64,000 nt of DNA from Candidatus Hebobacterum abditum (GTDB lineage: Bacteria > Armatimonadota > Hebobacteria > Hebobacterales > Hebobacteraceae), in the NCBI GenBank assembly GCA_029821875.1, contig JALGXW010000009.1:41423-105422 (forward strand), in the 5' to 3' direction. The notes below the pieces were generated by a model that was given only the letters and a program-made list of their open reading frames with translations, did not search any database and was not told where the DNA came from. A program made the position numbers and the translations under genes. The stretch's first letter is position 1, and each line of letters starts with the position of its first letter. Positions 9,252-17,750 of the stretch are shown here, piece after piece.

Positions 9252-9265
9252 TGAAATCGTTATCA
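9252..9265. promoter_or_regulatory. LacI/CcpA-type operator C (14/14 match)
   Basis: TGAAATCGTTATCA is a perfect match to TGWAANCGNTNWCA. It lies 77 bases upstream of the ATG at 9343 and 89 bases from operator B, so a repressor could loop between B and C. A weak -10 (AATACT, 9240-9245) precedes it. Confidence 0.7.
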
Positions 9266-9342
9266 GGCAGGCCTCCGCCTGGGCTTGGACGCTCGAGCGG
9301 GCCCGCCGGGCGCCCGCACCGGCGGGACGGGAGCAGGAACAG

Positions 9343-11172
9343 ATGAAGTGGTTCGAACAAGTGCAGTTCATCGCAGCCGTACCCATGCCGATCGAATGGG
9401 CGCGCGAGTACGGGACCACAGTCAACGGTATGTGGGCCGATCCTGAGCGGTGGGGCAAGGCCGAAGTTGAGCAGGCCCACGCCGAGGGCCGGCGCGTACT
9501 TGTCTCAGTGCCGCTCATCGCTCTCACCCCCCGCGCCTATGAGAAGGACGAGTACCGGCACCTTCTGAGCGAGACCTGCCGCGATGTCTACGGGACCGAG
9601 TCTGAAGTCAAGTGGTATTACTGGGAGTCAAAGCCCGTCTATGCGATGTGCCTCTATAGCCGCGTCTTCCGCGATGCCCTGTTGGCGATCATCAGGAAGT
9701 CCATAGATGCCGGCGCAGACGTGCTCAACGTGGACGAGATCCAGACCAGCATCGGTCTCATGTCCCGGGAGCCAAAGGACCCAGGGTTCTGCCCCAGGTG
9801 CCTGGAGAAGTTCTGCGCCCAGCTCGACAGCAATTCCGCCGCCCGCAGCGCGGGCGATGTCGAGAACGTTGGCAGTCTGAGGAAGAACGACTACTCCGCC
9901 CTCCTCCAACGCCTCCGCGAGGACGATGCCTTCTATCATCTCTATGCCTCTTTCCACGAGCGGGCCGCCTTCCAGACCGTAGAGGAGTTCCTCTCCGAGA
10001 TTCGCGCCGCCATCGCCGCGGCGGGCAGCGAAATGGCCGTCATCGCCAACCTCACCGGTCTCGGCACCTTCCTCGAGACCCAGGGCAGCCTCTGGGGCGC
10101 CGCTTGGGGGGAGCTCATTGACTTCGTCATCATGGAGAACCTCTACCTCCTCAGTCCCGGCACCTTCCAGGAGGGCAGGGCCCACTGGCTCCTGCCCCGC
10201 GGCAAGTTCACGGCCTGGTACCGCCTTGCCTCATCCTTCTCCTCGAAGGCCCCCGCCTGGTTGACGCCGCAGATCAACGTGCCGCGTCAGCTCGCCGGGC
10301 AGCCGAGCCTCAACTACTACCTGCTGATGTTTCTGGAGGCCTACGCAAACAACGGCCGGTGGGGCTACTACTGGTGGCCGGGGGTGGACAAGGAGACCCG
10401 CCGGGCGGCGACCGCGCCAGAGGCTGTGAAAGACTACACCCAGTTCATCCTCGCCCACCGAGAGTACTACGAGGGCCTAGACACCGACAACGCCCTCGCT
10501 ATCCTATACGCCAACTCCGCCGTGCTCGAGAACCGAAAGGGGCATTTCAAGTACATCGCTCTGGCCCAGGCCCTCGCGGAAAGCGGCTTCCAATACGACG
10601 TCCTTTATGTCGGCGACGATGTCTTCACGCCGAGCGATATCGACACCCGGCAACTCGCGCGCTACCGCGCCGTACTCCTGCCTGAGGCAGGGGGCCTCAC
10701 CGAGAAGCAGCTCAAAGCACTGAGGGCCTATTCAGACGGCGGAGGCCGGGTGATCGCATATTCGGAGATCGGTCTCGACGCATCTCCCTCTGTCACAGCC
10801 ATCACGGATGATCTCTTGCTGGACTTCTGGCACCAGTACCAGGACCGCGACCGGTCGCGGACTCTCTCACCCCTGGAGGATTTCGAGGGAGCGCGCATTC
10901 ACACGTCCGACCCCTGCGTGAATGTCGTTCGATACCAGACAGACGGCCGCGTCGTCTGCCATCTGCTCAACTACGACTATCGCGAGTCGGACGACGCGAT
11001 AATCCCGAAGCGTGACGTCGAGGTCAGGCTGCCGTGGAACGGCGACGCCCCGACCTCGGCCCGCTGTCTCTCTCTGGATGGCGAGCGCGAGCTTGCCGTC
11101 AGCCGGAACGGAAGCTGGCTGAGCTTCACCGTGCCGTCGGTCGATCCGTACGTGCTGGTCGTGCTCGGCTAG
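9343..11172 (+). CDS. Glycoside hydrolase-like TIM-barrel protein with beta-galactosidase trimerisation-type domain
   Basis: I start at ATG 9343 (609 residues; AGGA upstream; first residues MKWFEQVQFIAAVPMP) because the longer track ORF runs through operator C. Residues about 1-350 look like a TIM barrel of the GH42/hypothetical-glycosyl-hydrolase type, with candidate acidic residues in VLNVDEIQTS and DFVIMENLYLL and a CPRCLEKFC knuckle often seen in this group. Residues about 380-520 (DNALAILYANSAVLENRKG.. YRAVLLPEAGGLTEKQ) resemble the class I glutamine-amidotransferase-like trimerisation domain of GH42 beta-galactosidases. There is no signal peptide, so it acts inside the cell. It is followed 32 bases later by a second hydrolase of related design. 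The substrate is unknown. Confidence 0.75.
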   Translation: MKWFEQVQFIAAVPMPIEWAREYGTTVNGMWADPERWGKAEVEQAHAEGRRVLVSVPLIALTPRAYEKDEYRHLLSETCRDVYGTESEVKWYYWESKPVYAMCLYSRVFRDALLAIIRKSIDAGADVLNVDEIQTSIGLMSREPKDPGFCPRCLEKFCAQLDSNSAARSAGDVENVGSLRKNDYSALLQRLREDDAFYHLYASFHERAAFQTVEEFLSEIRAAIAAAGSEMAVIANLTGLGTFLETQGSLWGAAWGELIDFVIMENLYLLSPGTFQEGRAHWLLPRGKFTAWYRLASSFSSKAPAWLTPQINVPRQLAGQPSLNYYLLMFLEAYANNGRWGYYWWPGVDKETRRAATAPEAVKDYTQFILAHREYYEGLDTDNALAILYANSAVLENRKGHFKYIALAQALAESGFQYDVLYVGDDVFTPSDIDTRQLARYRAVLLPEAGGLTEKQLKALRAYSDGGGRVIAYSEIGLDASPSVTAITDDLLLDFWHQYQDRDRSRTLSPLEDFEGARIHTSDPCVNVVRYQTDGRVVCHLLNYDYRESDDAIIPKRDVEVRLPWNGDAPTSARCLSLDGERELAVSRNGSWLSFTVPSVDPYVLVVLG

Positions 11173-11204
11173 CGGGGAGCCGGCCGCCTCACAGGAGCTG
11201 CCCT

Positions 11205-13271
11205 ATGTCGAACTGGTTCGCCGAACATCCGCGCAAGGTGCACATCCTCTACGTGTCGCCCGACTGGGCGAAGCGGCGGGGGCAGCGCTTCGACGCGCGC
11301 CGGATGGCCGACTCTCTGGCGGAAGCGCGAGTCGATTGCGTGCAGTTCTACTGCAAGGATCACCACGGTATCTGCTACTACCCGTGCTCAGAGGGGTCGG
11401 CCTACGAGTTCGATGTTATCGGCCCAATGGTCGAGGCGTGTCACGACGTGGGCGTCAAGTTCATGGCCTACTTCAGCGTCGGGTTCGACAACTACGCGCT
11501 TGGGCTCCACCGCGATTGGATCCACGTCAAGCCAGATGGCGAGTCCTGGCGCATGGGCCCCTTCTACTTCGGTTGCCTCAGGTCTCCCTACGCCGAGTTC
11601 TCGCTCCGCCAGTTGGACGAACTGATGGCCGCCTACCCCGTCGATGGCGTCTGGCTGGACATCATCCCGGTCGCATGGCGAGACTATGAAAGGCCCGTCT
11701 ACGGCTGGTGGCACGGCGAGATCTCTCATGTCTGCCACTGCCTCCACTGCCATCGCGGGTTCCTGGAGCAGTCCGGCCGCGACCTGCCCCGAGAGCCGGA
11801 TGCTGGCGAGCAGATGGCCCTCTTTCGCTTCGGTGTCGAAGGCGTCGAGGAGTACCTGCGCCAGGCCACAGAGACGATCAGACGCCACCGGCCGGAGGCG
11901 ATCGTGACCTACAACAACGCCGGCGTCCCTCAGGATCCGGTCTTCCTGTCGGACCTCGTGACGGTGGAGGCGCACGCGCCCTTCTACAAGAACCAGAGCT
12001 GGGCGGCACGGTCCAGTCGGGCCCGCGGCAAGCCGTTCGAGGTGCTCATGCCGGGCGCGCTCCGAGGATGGAACGGCTTCGATCAAAAGCCCGCTCCTCT
12101 CATCCAGCTGGAGAGCGCGATCCCGGCGGCACACGGAGGCTCCGCAACCATTGGCGTCATAGGCCGGCCGGATGGATCGTTGGAGCCCGGCGCGCTGGAT
12201 GCAGTTCGAGACTCCTTCGTGCGGCTGGAGCAGCTCGAACCCCATCTGACAAACACTGACCCGGCCAGCGACATCGGCCTGCTGCTGCTCGTCGATCCGC
12301 TCGACTGCCCGCAGTTGGGCGTCACACATCTGAAGGAGGCGCATGCGTTCCACAACGTCATGGTGCAGGACCACCTTCAGTACCAGGTACTCTACTCGGT
12401 CGAGGATCTCCAGCGCTTCCGCGCCGTCGTGGCGCCGAGCCTGGCCCTGCTCTCGGACGCAGAGGCGGACACACTGAGGGAGTATGTCGCCGGCGGCGGG
12501 AGGCTCTTAGCCACGGGAGAGGCGGGGGCGCGCCATCCCGACGGAAGCCGCCGCGACCTACCGGCACTGGCCGACGTCCTGGGCTTCTTGGCGCTCGAAT
12601 GGCCGCCGTGGTCATACGCCTTCGTGCGTCGGGGAGAGGAGCGGCTCTTCGAAGGGATCCCCGATATCCCGATACGGATCGCGGGGCCGGTCGCGCTGCT
12701 CTCAGACGTGTCCGGCGAGGTGCTTGCCACCGTGCAGCTTCCCGAGGCCCCGGCGACGATCAACACAACCCTCCTCTGGCACGAGCCGGCGGGCGACGAG
12801 GATCGTTCGCATCCGTACGTCGTCCGAACGCGGCACGGGAAGGGGCTCTGCGTCTACGCAGCCTCAGCGCTTGCTACCACCACGACAGCCTTCCCCGACA
12901 TTGCTGGCGGGTGGGCGAAGGAGTTGACGCGCCGGCTGCTCTCCACAGTACTGCCAGAGGGGGAGCGTTCGCTGTCGATCAACGCGCCTCCCGGCTGCGA
13001 GGCGGTACTGAATCGGAAAGACGGCCGGCTCGTGCTCAACTTGATCAACCACTACGCCGGGCACCCCGACTACCTGCCTGCGAGAAGAGGGGAGGTCACT
13101 CTTGGGCCGTTCGACGTGGTGCTGAGGACGGATGTGTCAGGTGCTGTCCGGGCGCGGGTCGAGCCAGACGGGCCGAATGTGCCGGCTGCGGTCGAGGACG
13201 GGGCGATCCGCCTGACCGTACCCCCCTTCGAGGTCCACCAGGTCATCACGATTGAGCCGAGTCGCAGCTAG
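11205..13271 (+). CDS. GHL6/GH42-like glycoside hydrolase with trimerisation-type domain
   Basis: 688 residues from the ATG at 11205 (AGGAG eight bases upstream). The N-terminus HPRKVHILYVSPDW and the block VDGVWLDIIPV.. HVCHCLHCHRGF fit the hypothetical glycosyl hydrolase 6 / alpha-fucosidase-like TIM barrels. Residues about 370-560 (IGLLLLVDPLDCPQLG.. RFRAVVAPSLALLSDAEADT) form a GH42-type trimerisation domain, and the last about 100 residues are a beta domain (VLNLINHYAGHPDY). The track start at 11034 overlaps the upstream gene and is not homologous. No signal peptide is seen. It probably works with the neighbouring hydrolase at 9343 on an imported oligosaccharide. Specificity cannot be given. 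Confidence 0.8.
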   Translation: MSNWFAEHPRKVHILYVSPDWAKRRGQRFDARRMADSLAEARVDCVQFYCKDHHGICYYPCSEGSAYEFDVIGPMVEACHDVGVKFMAYFSVGFDNYALGLHRDWIHVKPDGESWRMGPFYFGCLRSPYAEFSLRQLDELMAAYPVDGVWLDIIPVAWRDYERPVYGWWHGEISHVCHCLHCHRGFLEQSGRDLPREPDAGEQMALFRFGVEGVEEYLRQATETIRRHRPEAIVTYNNAGVPQDPVFLSDLVTVEAHAPFYKNQSWAARSSRARGKPFEVLMPGALRGWNGFDQKPAPLIQLESAIPAAHGGSATIGVIGRPDGSLEPGALDAVRDSFVRLEQLEPHLTNTDPASDIGLLLLVDPLDCPQLGVTHLKEAHAFHNVMVQDHLQYQVLYSVEDLQRFRAVVAPSLALLSDAEADTLREYVAGGGRLLATGEAGARHPDGSRRDLPALADVLGFLALEWPPWSYAFVRRGEERLFEGIPDIPIRIAGPVALLSDVSGEVLATVQLPEAPATINTTLLWHEPAGDEDRSHPYVVRTRHGKGLCVYAASALATTTTAFPDIAGGWAKELTRRLLSTVLPEGERSLSINAPPGCEAVLNRKDGRLVLNLINHYAGHPDYLPARRGEVTLGPFDVVLRTDVSGAVRARVEPDGPNVPAAVEDGAIRLTVPPFEVHQVITIEPSRS

Positions 13272-13397
13272 CACTGGAGAAGGGCGGTGACGAGCAGGGA
13301 GCATGTCAGACGTGCGACCCCCTTCGGCGCAGGCGGTCGGCCGAGCGGGTGCGGAGAGATCGGGCAGGATGTCCCGCTGTGAGGAAGGCTGGTACTA

Positions 13398-15326
13398 GTG
13401 GCCGACAGATCACGTTGGCAACCAGCGCGCGGTCGAGGCATCAGCCTGCGAGCTATTCTCATCGCAGTGGCGGCCACGCCCGCTAACGCATACTGGATGA
13501 CATATACGTATTGGCACTTCGGCCACTACGTTGGTCCGGGCATCATCTACTACAATTGTGTCGTCTATCTGGTTGGGCTCGTGTGCGTCAATGCGGTGCT
13601 GCGGCGCTGGCGGCCCCGGTGGGTTCTCTCTGTGGGGGAGCTGCTCACGATCTACCTCCTGCTTTCCCTTGCCACCGCCTGGTGCAATGTAGACTTCCTG
13701 AGCGACCTGCCGGAGGCGATCTCGAATCCCTTCTGGTTCTCGTCGCCGGCGAACCAATGGGATGAACTGGTGCTGCCCTACCTCCCGGGCTGGCTGACGG
13801 TTTCGGACCCGGAGGTCATCAGCGGGCTGTTCGAGGGCTATTCCACACTCTACCGGGGGCACGTGATGCTGGCCTGGCTGAGACCTGCGCTGTGGTTGAG
13901 TGCGATGGTCAGCGCGCTGATGCTGGCCTTCGTCTGTCTCAGCTCCATCTTCCGCCGCCGCTGGTCAGATGAGGACAAGCTGCTCTTCCCGGCAGCCATG
14001 GTGCCCCTGCAAGTCGTTGACAGACACCATGGGCTGTTCCGAAGTAGAGTCATGTGGATCGGATTGCTTCTGGCGGCCGGGGTCGAGGCCCTCAACACTA
14101 TCCATGGGCTGATTCCGGCCGTGCCGCCGATACCATTCTACCTCGACCCTGGCCCGTATATCCAAGGATTGCACCCTTGGAACTCTATCCGCCAAGTGGC
14201 CATGGGAATCGAGCCCATCGTGGTCGCCGTGTGCTATTTGATGCCACTCGACCTCCTCTTCTCAGTGTGGTTGTTCAACCTGATGTTCAAGGCTCAGCTC
14301 ATCACAGCGACCCACTTCGGGTGGACCACCAACATCTGGACGGGCTTCCCCTATGTGGACAACCAGTCACTGGGGGGCTACATCGCACTCGTGGTCTCGG
14401 TGCTGTGGCTCGGCCGTAACTACCTTCGTCAGGTCGTGCGTAAGGTACTGGGACTAAGCTCCAGCCTCGATGACTCGGGGGAAGCATTCAGCTACCGGGG
14501 CGCCGTGATGGGACTGCTCGTGGCGCTGGGCTTTCTCATCTACTTCTTCTCTAGGGGCGGCATGGGGCCGGTGCTCACGCTGTTTTGGGCTGGACATTTC
14601 CTCTTGCTCGGCCTGGCGGTAACTCGCATACGGGCTCAGCTTGCGCCGCCGATGTTTGAGTTATGGTGGATAGGACCGAACCACGTGCTTCCGATGGTGA
14701 TGGGCACCAGAGCGATGTCACAGCAGGCGCAGGGGATGATGTGGATCACCTATCCAGTCACGCGGGCGTTCAACAACGCGCCTCAGCCCTGGACCCTGGA
14801 GGGATTCAAGCTCGCCGAGAGCGGGCGTATGGACCGGGGGAGACTCGCCTGGCTCATGGTGGCAATCACCGCAGTGGCTGCCATGAGCGTCTTCTGGGGG
14901 ACCCTCCATGTTGCGTATGGGAGCGGCGTCGCCGGCAATGCTGACCCAGAGGCGGATCATCACGCGCTCGACGTGCCGGAGCTGCTTGCCCAAGCCGTGG
15001 GGAATCCAGGAGGTCCGGACTACTCGGCACTTATGGCAGTCGGAGCCGGCCTGGTCAGCACGATAGCGTTGATGGCGCTGAAGATGCGCTTCGTCGGCTG
15101 GCCGCTCCATCCCGTAGCTCTGCCTATCGCCTCCGCTTGGGCCACCGATTACCATCTCCCCGCCATCTTCACGGCCTGGCTGATCAAGGCCGTCATCATG
15201 CGGTACGGGGGCCTGCGACTCCATCGGCATGGGCTGACGTTCTTCCTGGGTGTGATCATCGGGTCCGCGATCGCCGTCTTCGTGCGCAGCATCATCGCGT
15301 GGCTCGCCGGTGTGCCGCTGCTGTGA
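13398..15326 (+). CDS. DUF6785-type multi-pass membrane protein, copy 3
   Basis: 642 residues from a GTG at 13398, with GAGGAAGG about nine bases upstream. It is a full-length paralogue of 7159-9084: the same order of membrane segments and the same blocks LLTIYLLLSLATAWC, IFRRRWSDEDKLLFP, TRIRAQLAPPMFE and AVIMRYGGLRLHRHG. It follows the two glycoside hydrolases on the same strand after 126 bases and probably belongs to their transcription unit. Function is unknown; the alternating gene order hydrolase-hydrolase-membrane protein argues for transport or sensing of the oligosaccharide these enzymes use. Confidence 0.85.
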   Translation: MADRSRWQPARGRGISLRAILIAVAATPANAYWMTYTYWHFGHYVGPGIIYYNCVVYLVGLVCVNAVLRRWRPRWVLSVGELLTIYLLLSLATAWCNVDFLSDLPEAISNPFWFSSPANQWDELVLPYLPGWLTVSDPEVISGLFEGYSTLYRGHVMLAWLRPALWLSAMVSALMLAFVCLSSIFRRRWSDEDKLLFPAAMVPLQVVDRHHGLFRSRVMWIGLLLAAGVEALNTIHGLIPAVPPIPFYLDPGPYIQGLHPWNSIRQVAMGIEPIVVAVCYLMPLDLLFSVWLFNLMFKAQLITATHFGWTTNIWTGFPYVDNQSLGGYIALVVSVLWLGRNYLRQVVRKVLGLSSSLDDSGEAFSYRGAVMGLLVALGFLIYFFSRGGMGPVLTLFWAGHFLLLGLAVTRIRAQLAPPMFELWWIGPNHVLPMVMGTRAMSQQAQGMMWITYPVTRAFNNAPQPWTLEGFKLAESGRMDRGRLAWLMVAITAVAAMSVFWGTLHVAYGSGVAGNADPEADHHALDVPELLAQAVGNPGGPDYSALMAVGAGLVSTIALMALKMRFVGWPLHPVALPIASAWATDYHLPAIFTAWLIKAVIMRYGGLRLHRHGLTFFLGVIIGSAIAVFVRSIIAWLAGVPLL

Positions 15327-15411
15327 GGTCTAGTTGCCGAGGCAAGAGGAAGGGGTGGCCTCTTCGACTCCACTCAGGGAAGACGTGGGAACGCCTGCCG
15401 CACAGGAACGC

Positions 15412-15441
15412 GGGCGGAGCGCCCTTCAGGGCGCTCCGCCC
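15412..15441. terminator. Strong GC hairpin between convergent genes
   Basis: GGGCGGAGCGCCC, a TTCA loop, then GGGCGCTCCGCCC: a perfect 13-bp stem with a four-base loop. It lies 86 bases after the membrane protein stop and 46 bases after the converging prepilin-like gene. There is no clear T-run, so the termination mechanism is uncertain. Confidence 0.65.
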
Positions 15442-15454
15442 TCAGACCATCTGC

Positions 15455-15477
15455 GGATCTTGCCGGAGGCAAGATCC
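15455..15477. terminator. Second hairpin, probable terminator of the prepilin-like gene
   Basis: GGATCTTGCC, GGA loop, GGCAAGATCC: a perfect 10-bp stem starting 11 bases beyond the stop of the minus-strand prepilin-like gene. With the hairpin at 15412 it forms a tandem, probably bidirectional, terminator. Confidence 0.6.
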
Positions 15478-15487
15478 CATCTCAATC

Positions 15488-16582
15488 TCAGTACAGCGTT
15501 GGCACGTCCGGGTAGACCTGCGAGAACGTGCTGCCGTCGGCCGGGCAGTTTGAGGCAGGGCCAAACCCGTACGGCCACATGCCCTGCAGCTCTCCGTCTC
15601 TCACCTTTGCGAGAGCAACGTCGCCGAGCATCCACTGCGCATGGCCATCGAGGAAGCCCATGTTGTTGCCGCCAAGGTGGCGTGCATACCTCTTGCGGAG
15701 ATCCGGACTGGCCAGGAACGACCCGTCATTGGGAGCGAGGTTATAGATGCCGCAGTCAGCCGCCCACTCGGAACATACCTCCCAGTCGGCCCAGCCGCAC
15801 ATCTCGTTCCCGCACCCCAGCGCGCATAGATCGGGCGCCGCCAGGTACGCTGGCGGAAGCCAACCGGGAACGAACCCACCGTCGGCCACGATCACGTAAT
15901 TGACCACATCGGCAACGGCCGCCAGTTTCAGGTCCATGGACTTGTCTGCGCTGACGGAATACCCCCAGACGAAGACCTTGTCCCCCAGGGGCGTCGAGTC
16001 GAGCCAGCCGTGGGGTGCCCTCTGCTGGCCGACTGAGTCGGTCACCGTGCCACCCCAGCCGGGCGGCCAGGAGACCATACATGGCCCGCTGGCGTCAGTA
16101 TCGCCGCCCCACGAGCCCTCACCGGCTTGCAGGTGGCGCAGCCAGTCGGGACCAGGCACAATGAAGCGAGCCGCGGTGATCATCTTCTGGCTCGGGCATC
16201 GCCAGACGTCGCGGTTCTTGGTGTACTCGTCGAGGATGACGGGCCACCGGAGGTACGGATTGGCGTCCGCAAGCTCTCCCAGTTCAAGACACTCCCCGTC
16301 CTCGTCGAGACCTGCGTCCTCTGAGTTCCCGGGGGCCGTCAAGAAGTAGTCGATGACCTCCCGGCGGTGCTCGTTCGGCGGAAGCACGTCGTTGTTGTCC
16401 GCCAGATACATCTGAATGGCCAGGGCGATGTTCTTCACGTTGGACAAACACACCGCCTTGCGGGCCGACTCACGCGCCCGCGCGAAAACCGGAAAGACCA
16501 TTGCTGCCAGTATGCCGATGATGGCAATTACGACCAGCAGCTCAATCAGCGTGAATCCCTTGCGTCGATAGACAGTCCTCAA
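15488..16582 (-). CDS. Type II secretion/pilin-like protein with H-X9-DG motif
   Basis: A secreted or surface pseudopilin-like protein. The N-terminus is a class III signal (RRKGFTLIELLVVIAIIGIL) with the Gly-Phe cleavage site and Glu5, followed by VFPVFARARESARKAVC typical of Armatimonadota and Planctomycetota cargo. Near the C-terminus HLGGNNMGFLDGHAQW shows His, nine residues, then Asp-Gly: the H-X9-DG motif. The body is rich in Trp, Asp and Cys. I choose the TTG at 16582 (GGGAGG six bases upstream; 364 residues), since upstream residues in the track are not pilin-like. It is divergent from the D-lyxose isomerase gene. Such proteins come in large families; a polysaccharide-linked surface role is inferred from context. 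Confidence 0.85.
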   Translation of the reverse strand: MRTVYRRKGFTLIELLVVIAIIGILAAMVFPVFARARESARKAVCLSNVKNIALAIQMYLADNNDVLPPNEHRREVIDYFLTAPGNSEDAGLDEDGECLELGELADANPYLRWPVILDEYTKNRDVWRCPSQKMITAARFIVPGPDWLRHLQAGEGSWGGDTDASGPCMVSWPPGWGGTVTDSVGQQRAPHGWLDSTPLGDKVFVWGYSVSADKSMDLKLAAVADVVNYVIVADGGFVPGWLPPAYLAAPDLCALGCGNEMCGWADWEVCSEWAADCGIYNLAPNDGSFLASPDLRKRYARHLGGNNMGFLDGHAQWMLGDVALAKVRDGELQGMWPYGFGPASNCPADGSTFSQVYPDVPTLY

Positions 16583-16828
16583 GGCCAACCTCCCACGCGT
16601 CACTGTTTTGGTAAGGATGATGATCCGTCGCCATCTTGCCGGCGCTTCACTGCGCTCTGCTGCTTGAGCCAGCACCTCCTCTCGGGCTCGTACTGTCCTC
16701 TTGTCCGTTCGCCGCCTTGTCCGGGACTCCCTGGCGTGGAACCTGCGCCAACGACTTCAGACCATACCGCACCCACGGCCAGGACCCCGCTTGAGAGCCT
16801 TCTGTGCCCTGGGCTGAGGGCCTGCCGC

Positions 16829-16857
16829 TTGACATTCCCTCCCCGCAGCCCTATCAT
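16829..16857 (+). promoter_or_regulatory. Near-consensus sigma70-type promoter
   Basis: TTGACA (16829-16834), 17 bases, TATCAT (16852-16857), in the 419-base divergent spacer 16583-17001. It points towards the D-lyxose isomerase-GH4-amidohydrolase operon, and the predicted start lies inside operator D. The rest of the spacer shows no gene. Confidence 0.75.
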
Positions 16858-16870
16858 GATAACGATTTCA
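16857..16870. promoter_or_regulatory. LacI/CcpA-type operator D (14/14 match)
   Basis: TGATAACGATTTCA is the exact reverse complement of operator C, a perfect match to TGWAANCGNTNWCA. It abuts the -10 box TATCAT and covers the expected transcription start, a classical repressor position. Confidence 0.75.
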
Positions 16871-17001
16871 TTTCGGACTGTCAAGCCAGCGAAACGCGGC
16901 CACGACAGCCGGACACCAAGGCACCAGACACTGTCGCGGTCCGTCCGCGTCGCTCCCAGGAACGGGCCGCCAGGCACCGCCCCGGGCCGTGGAGGAGCAC
17001 T

Positions 17002-17676
17002 GTGAAACGTTCTGAGATCAACTCGCTCATCGATGGCGCAGCCGCATTCGCTCGCTCGTGTGGCTTCCTGCTCCCGCCCTTCGCCTTCTGGTCCCCGCAG
17101 GAATGGCCGTCGAAGGGCGCCGAGGCCGACGAGATACGTGACTGCATGTTGGGTTGGGACCTGACTGACTTCGGGTCCGGCGACTTCGCCAACGTCGGCC
17201 TCATCATGTTCACCATCCGGAACGGCCATCTGTCGGACAAGCGGTACGCGAAGCCGTACTGTGAGAAGATGCTGATCAGCGATGTCGAACAGATCACACC
17301 GATGCACTTCCACTGGAGCAAGTCCGAGGACATCATCAACCGCGGCGGGGGCGACCTGGCGGTGCAGGTCTACAACTCGACTGCGGATGAAGGGCTCGAC
17401 GACTCCGACGTCACCGTGTCGGTCGACGGGGTGGCGCGCACGCTGAACGCAGGAGGCATCGTCACCCTGTCTGCGGGGGAGAGCATCTTCCTTCCCAGCG
17501 GCCTCTACCACAAGTTCTGGGGCGAGAAGGAGAAGGTGCTGTTGGGGGAAGTCTCGACTGTCAACGATGACACCCGCGACAACCGCTTCTACGAGCAGAT
17601 CGGTCGGTTCCCGAAGATCGAGGAGGACGAGGAGCCGCGCTACCTGCTCTTCTCGGAGTATCCCGATTCCGCCTAG
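17002..17676 (+). CDS. D-lyxose ketol-isomerase family protein (cupin)
   Basis: D-lyxose isomerases interconvert D-lyxose/D-xylulose and D-mannose/D-fructose using a bound divalent metal in a cupin barrel. The 224-residue product starts KRSEINSLIDGAAAF and has the family blocks LPPFAFWSPQEW, the metal-binding ITPMHFHWSKSEDIINRGGG (two His and a Glu) and the late His in LPSGLYHKFWGE, then EVSTVNDDTRDNRF. Length matches the roughly 227-residue family. I start at the GTG at 17002 (GGAGGAG four bases upstream). It is the first gene after the operator-D promoter and is followed by a GH4 enzyme and an amidohydrolase, which fits isomerisation of a released sugar. Confidence 0.88.
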   Translation: MKRSEINSLIDGAAAFARSCGFLLPPFAFWSPQEWPSKGAEADEIRDCMLGWDLTDFGSGDFANVGLIMFTIRNGHLSDKRYAKPYCEKMLISDVEQITPMHFHWSKSEDIINRGGGDLAVQVYNSTADEGLDDSDVTVSVDGVARTLNAGGIVTLSAGESIFLPSGLYHKFWGEKEKVLLGEVSTVNDDTRDNRFYEQIGRFPKIEEDEEPRYLLFSEYPDSA

Positions 17677-17750
17677 CGGATCGGGGACGATGAGTGACCA
17701 CGACGTTCCGGACTCTGCATGAGAGGTCAGACGGGAAAGGAGAGGCGAGG

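Noticed and set aside
9184-9342. 53-residue N-terminal extension of the glycoside hydrolase ORF
   Set aside because: It would put operator C inside the gene, has no Shine-Dalgarno and is not homologous to anything; the ATG at 9343 is better.
9085-9480. 132-residue N-terminal extension of the DUF6785-type protein
   Set aside because: Its paralogue starts at the position corresponding to the TTG at 9084, and the extension contains operators B and C.
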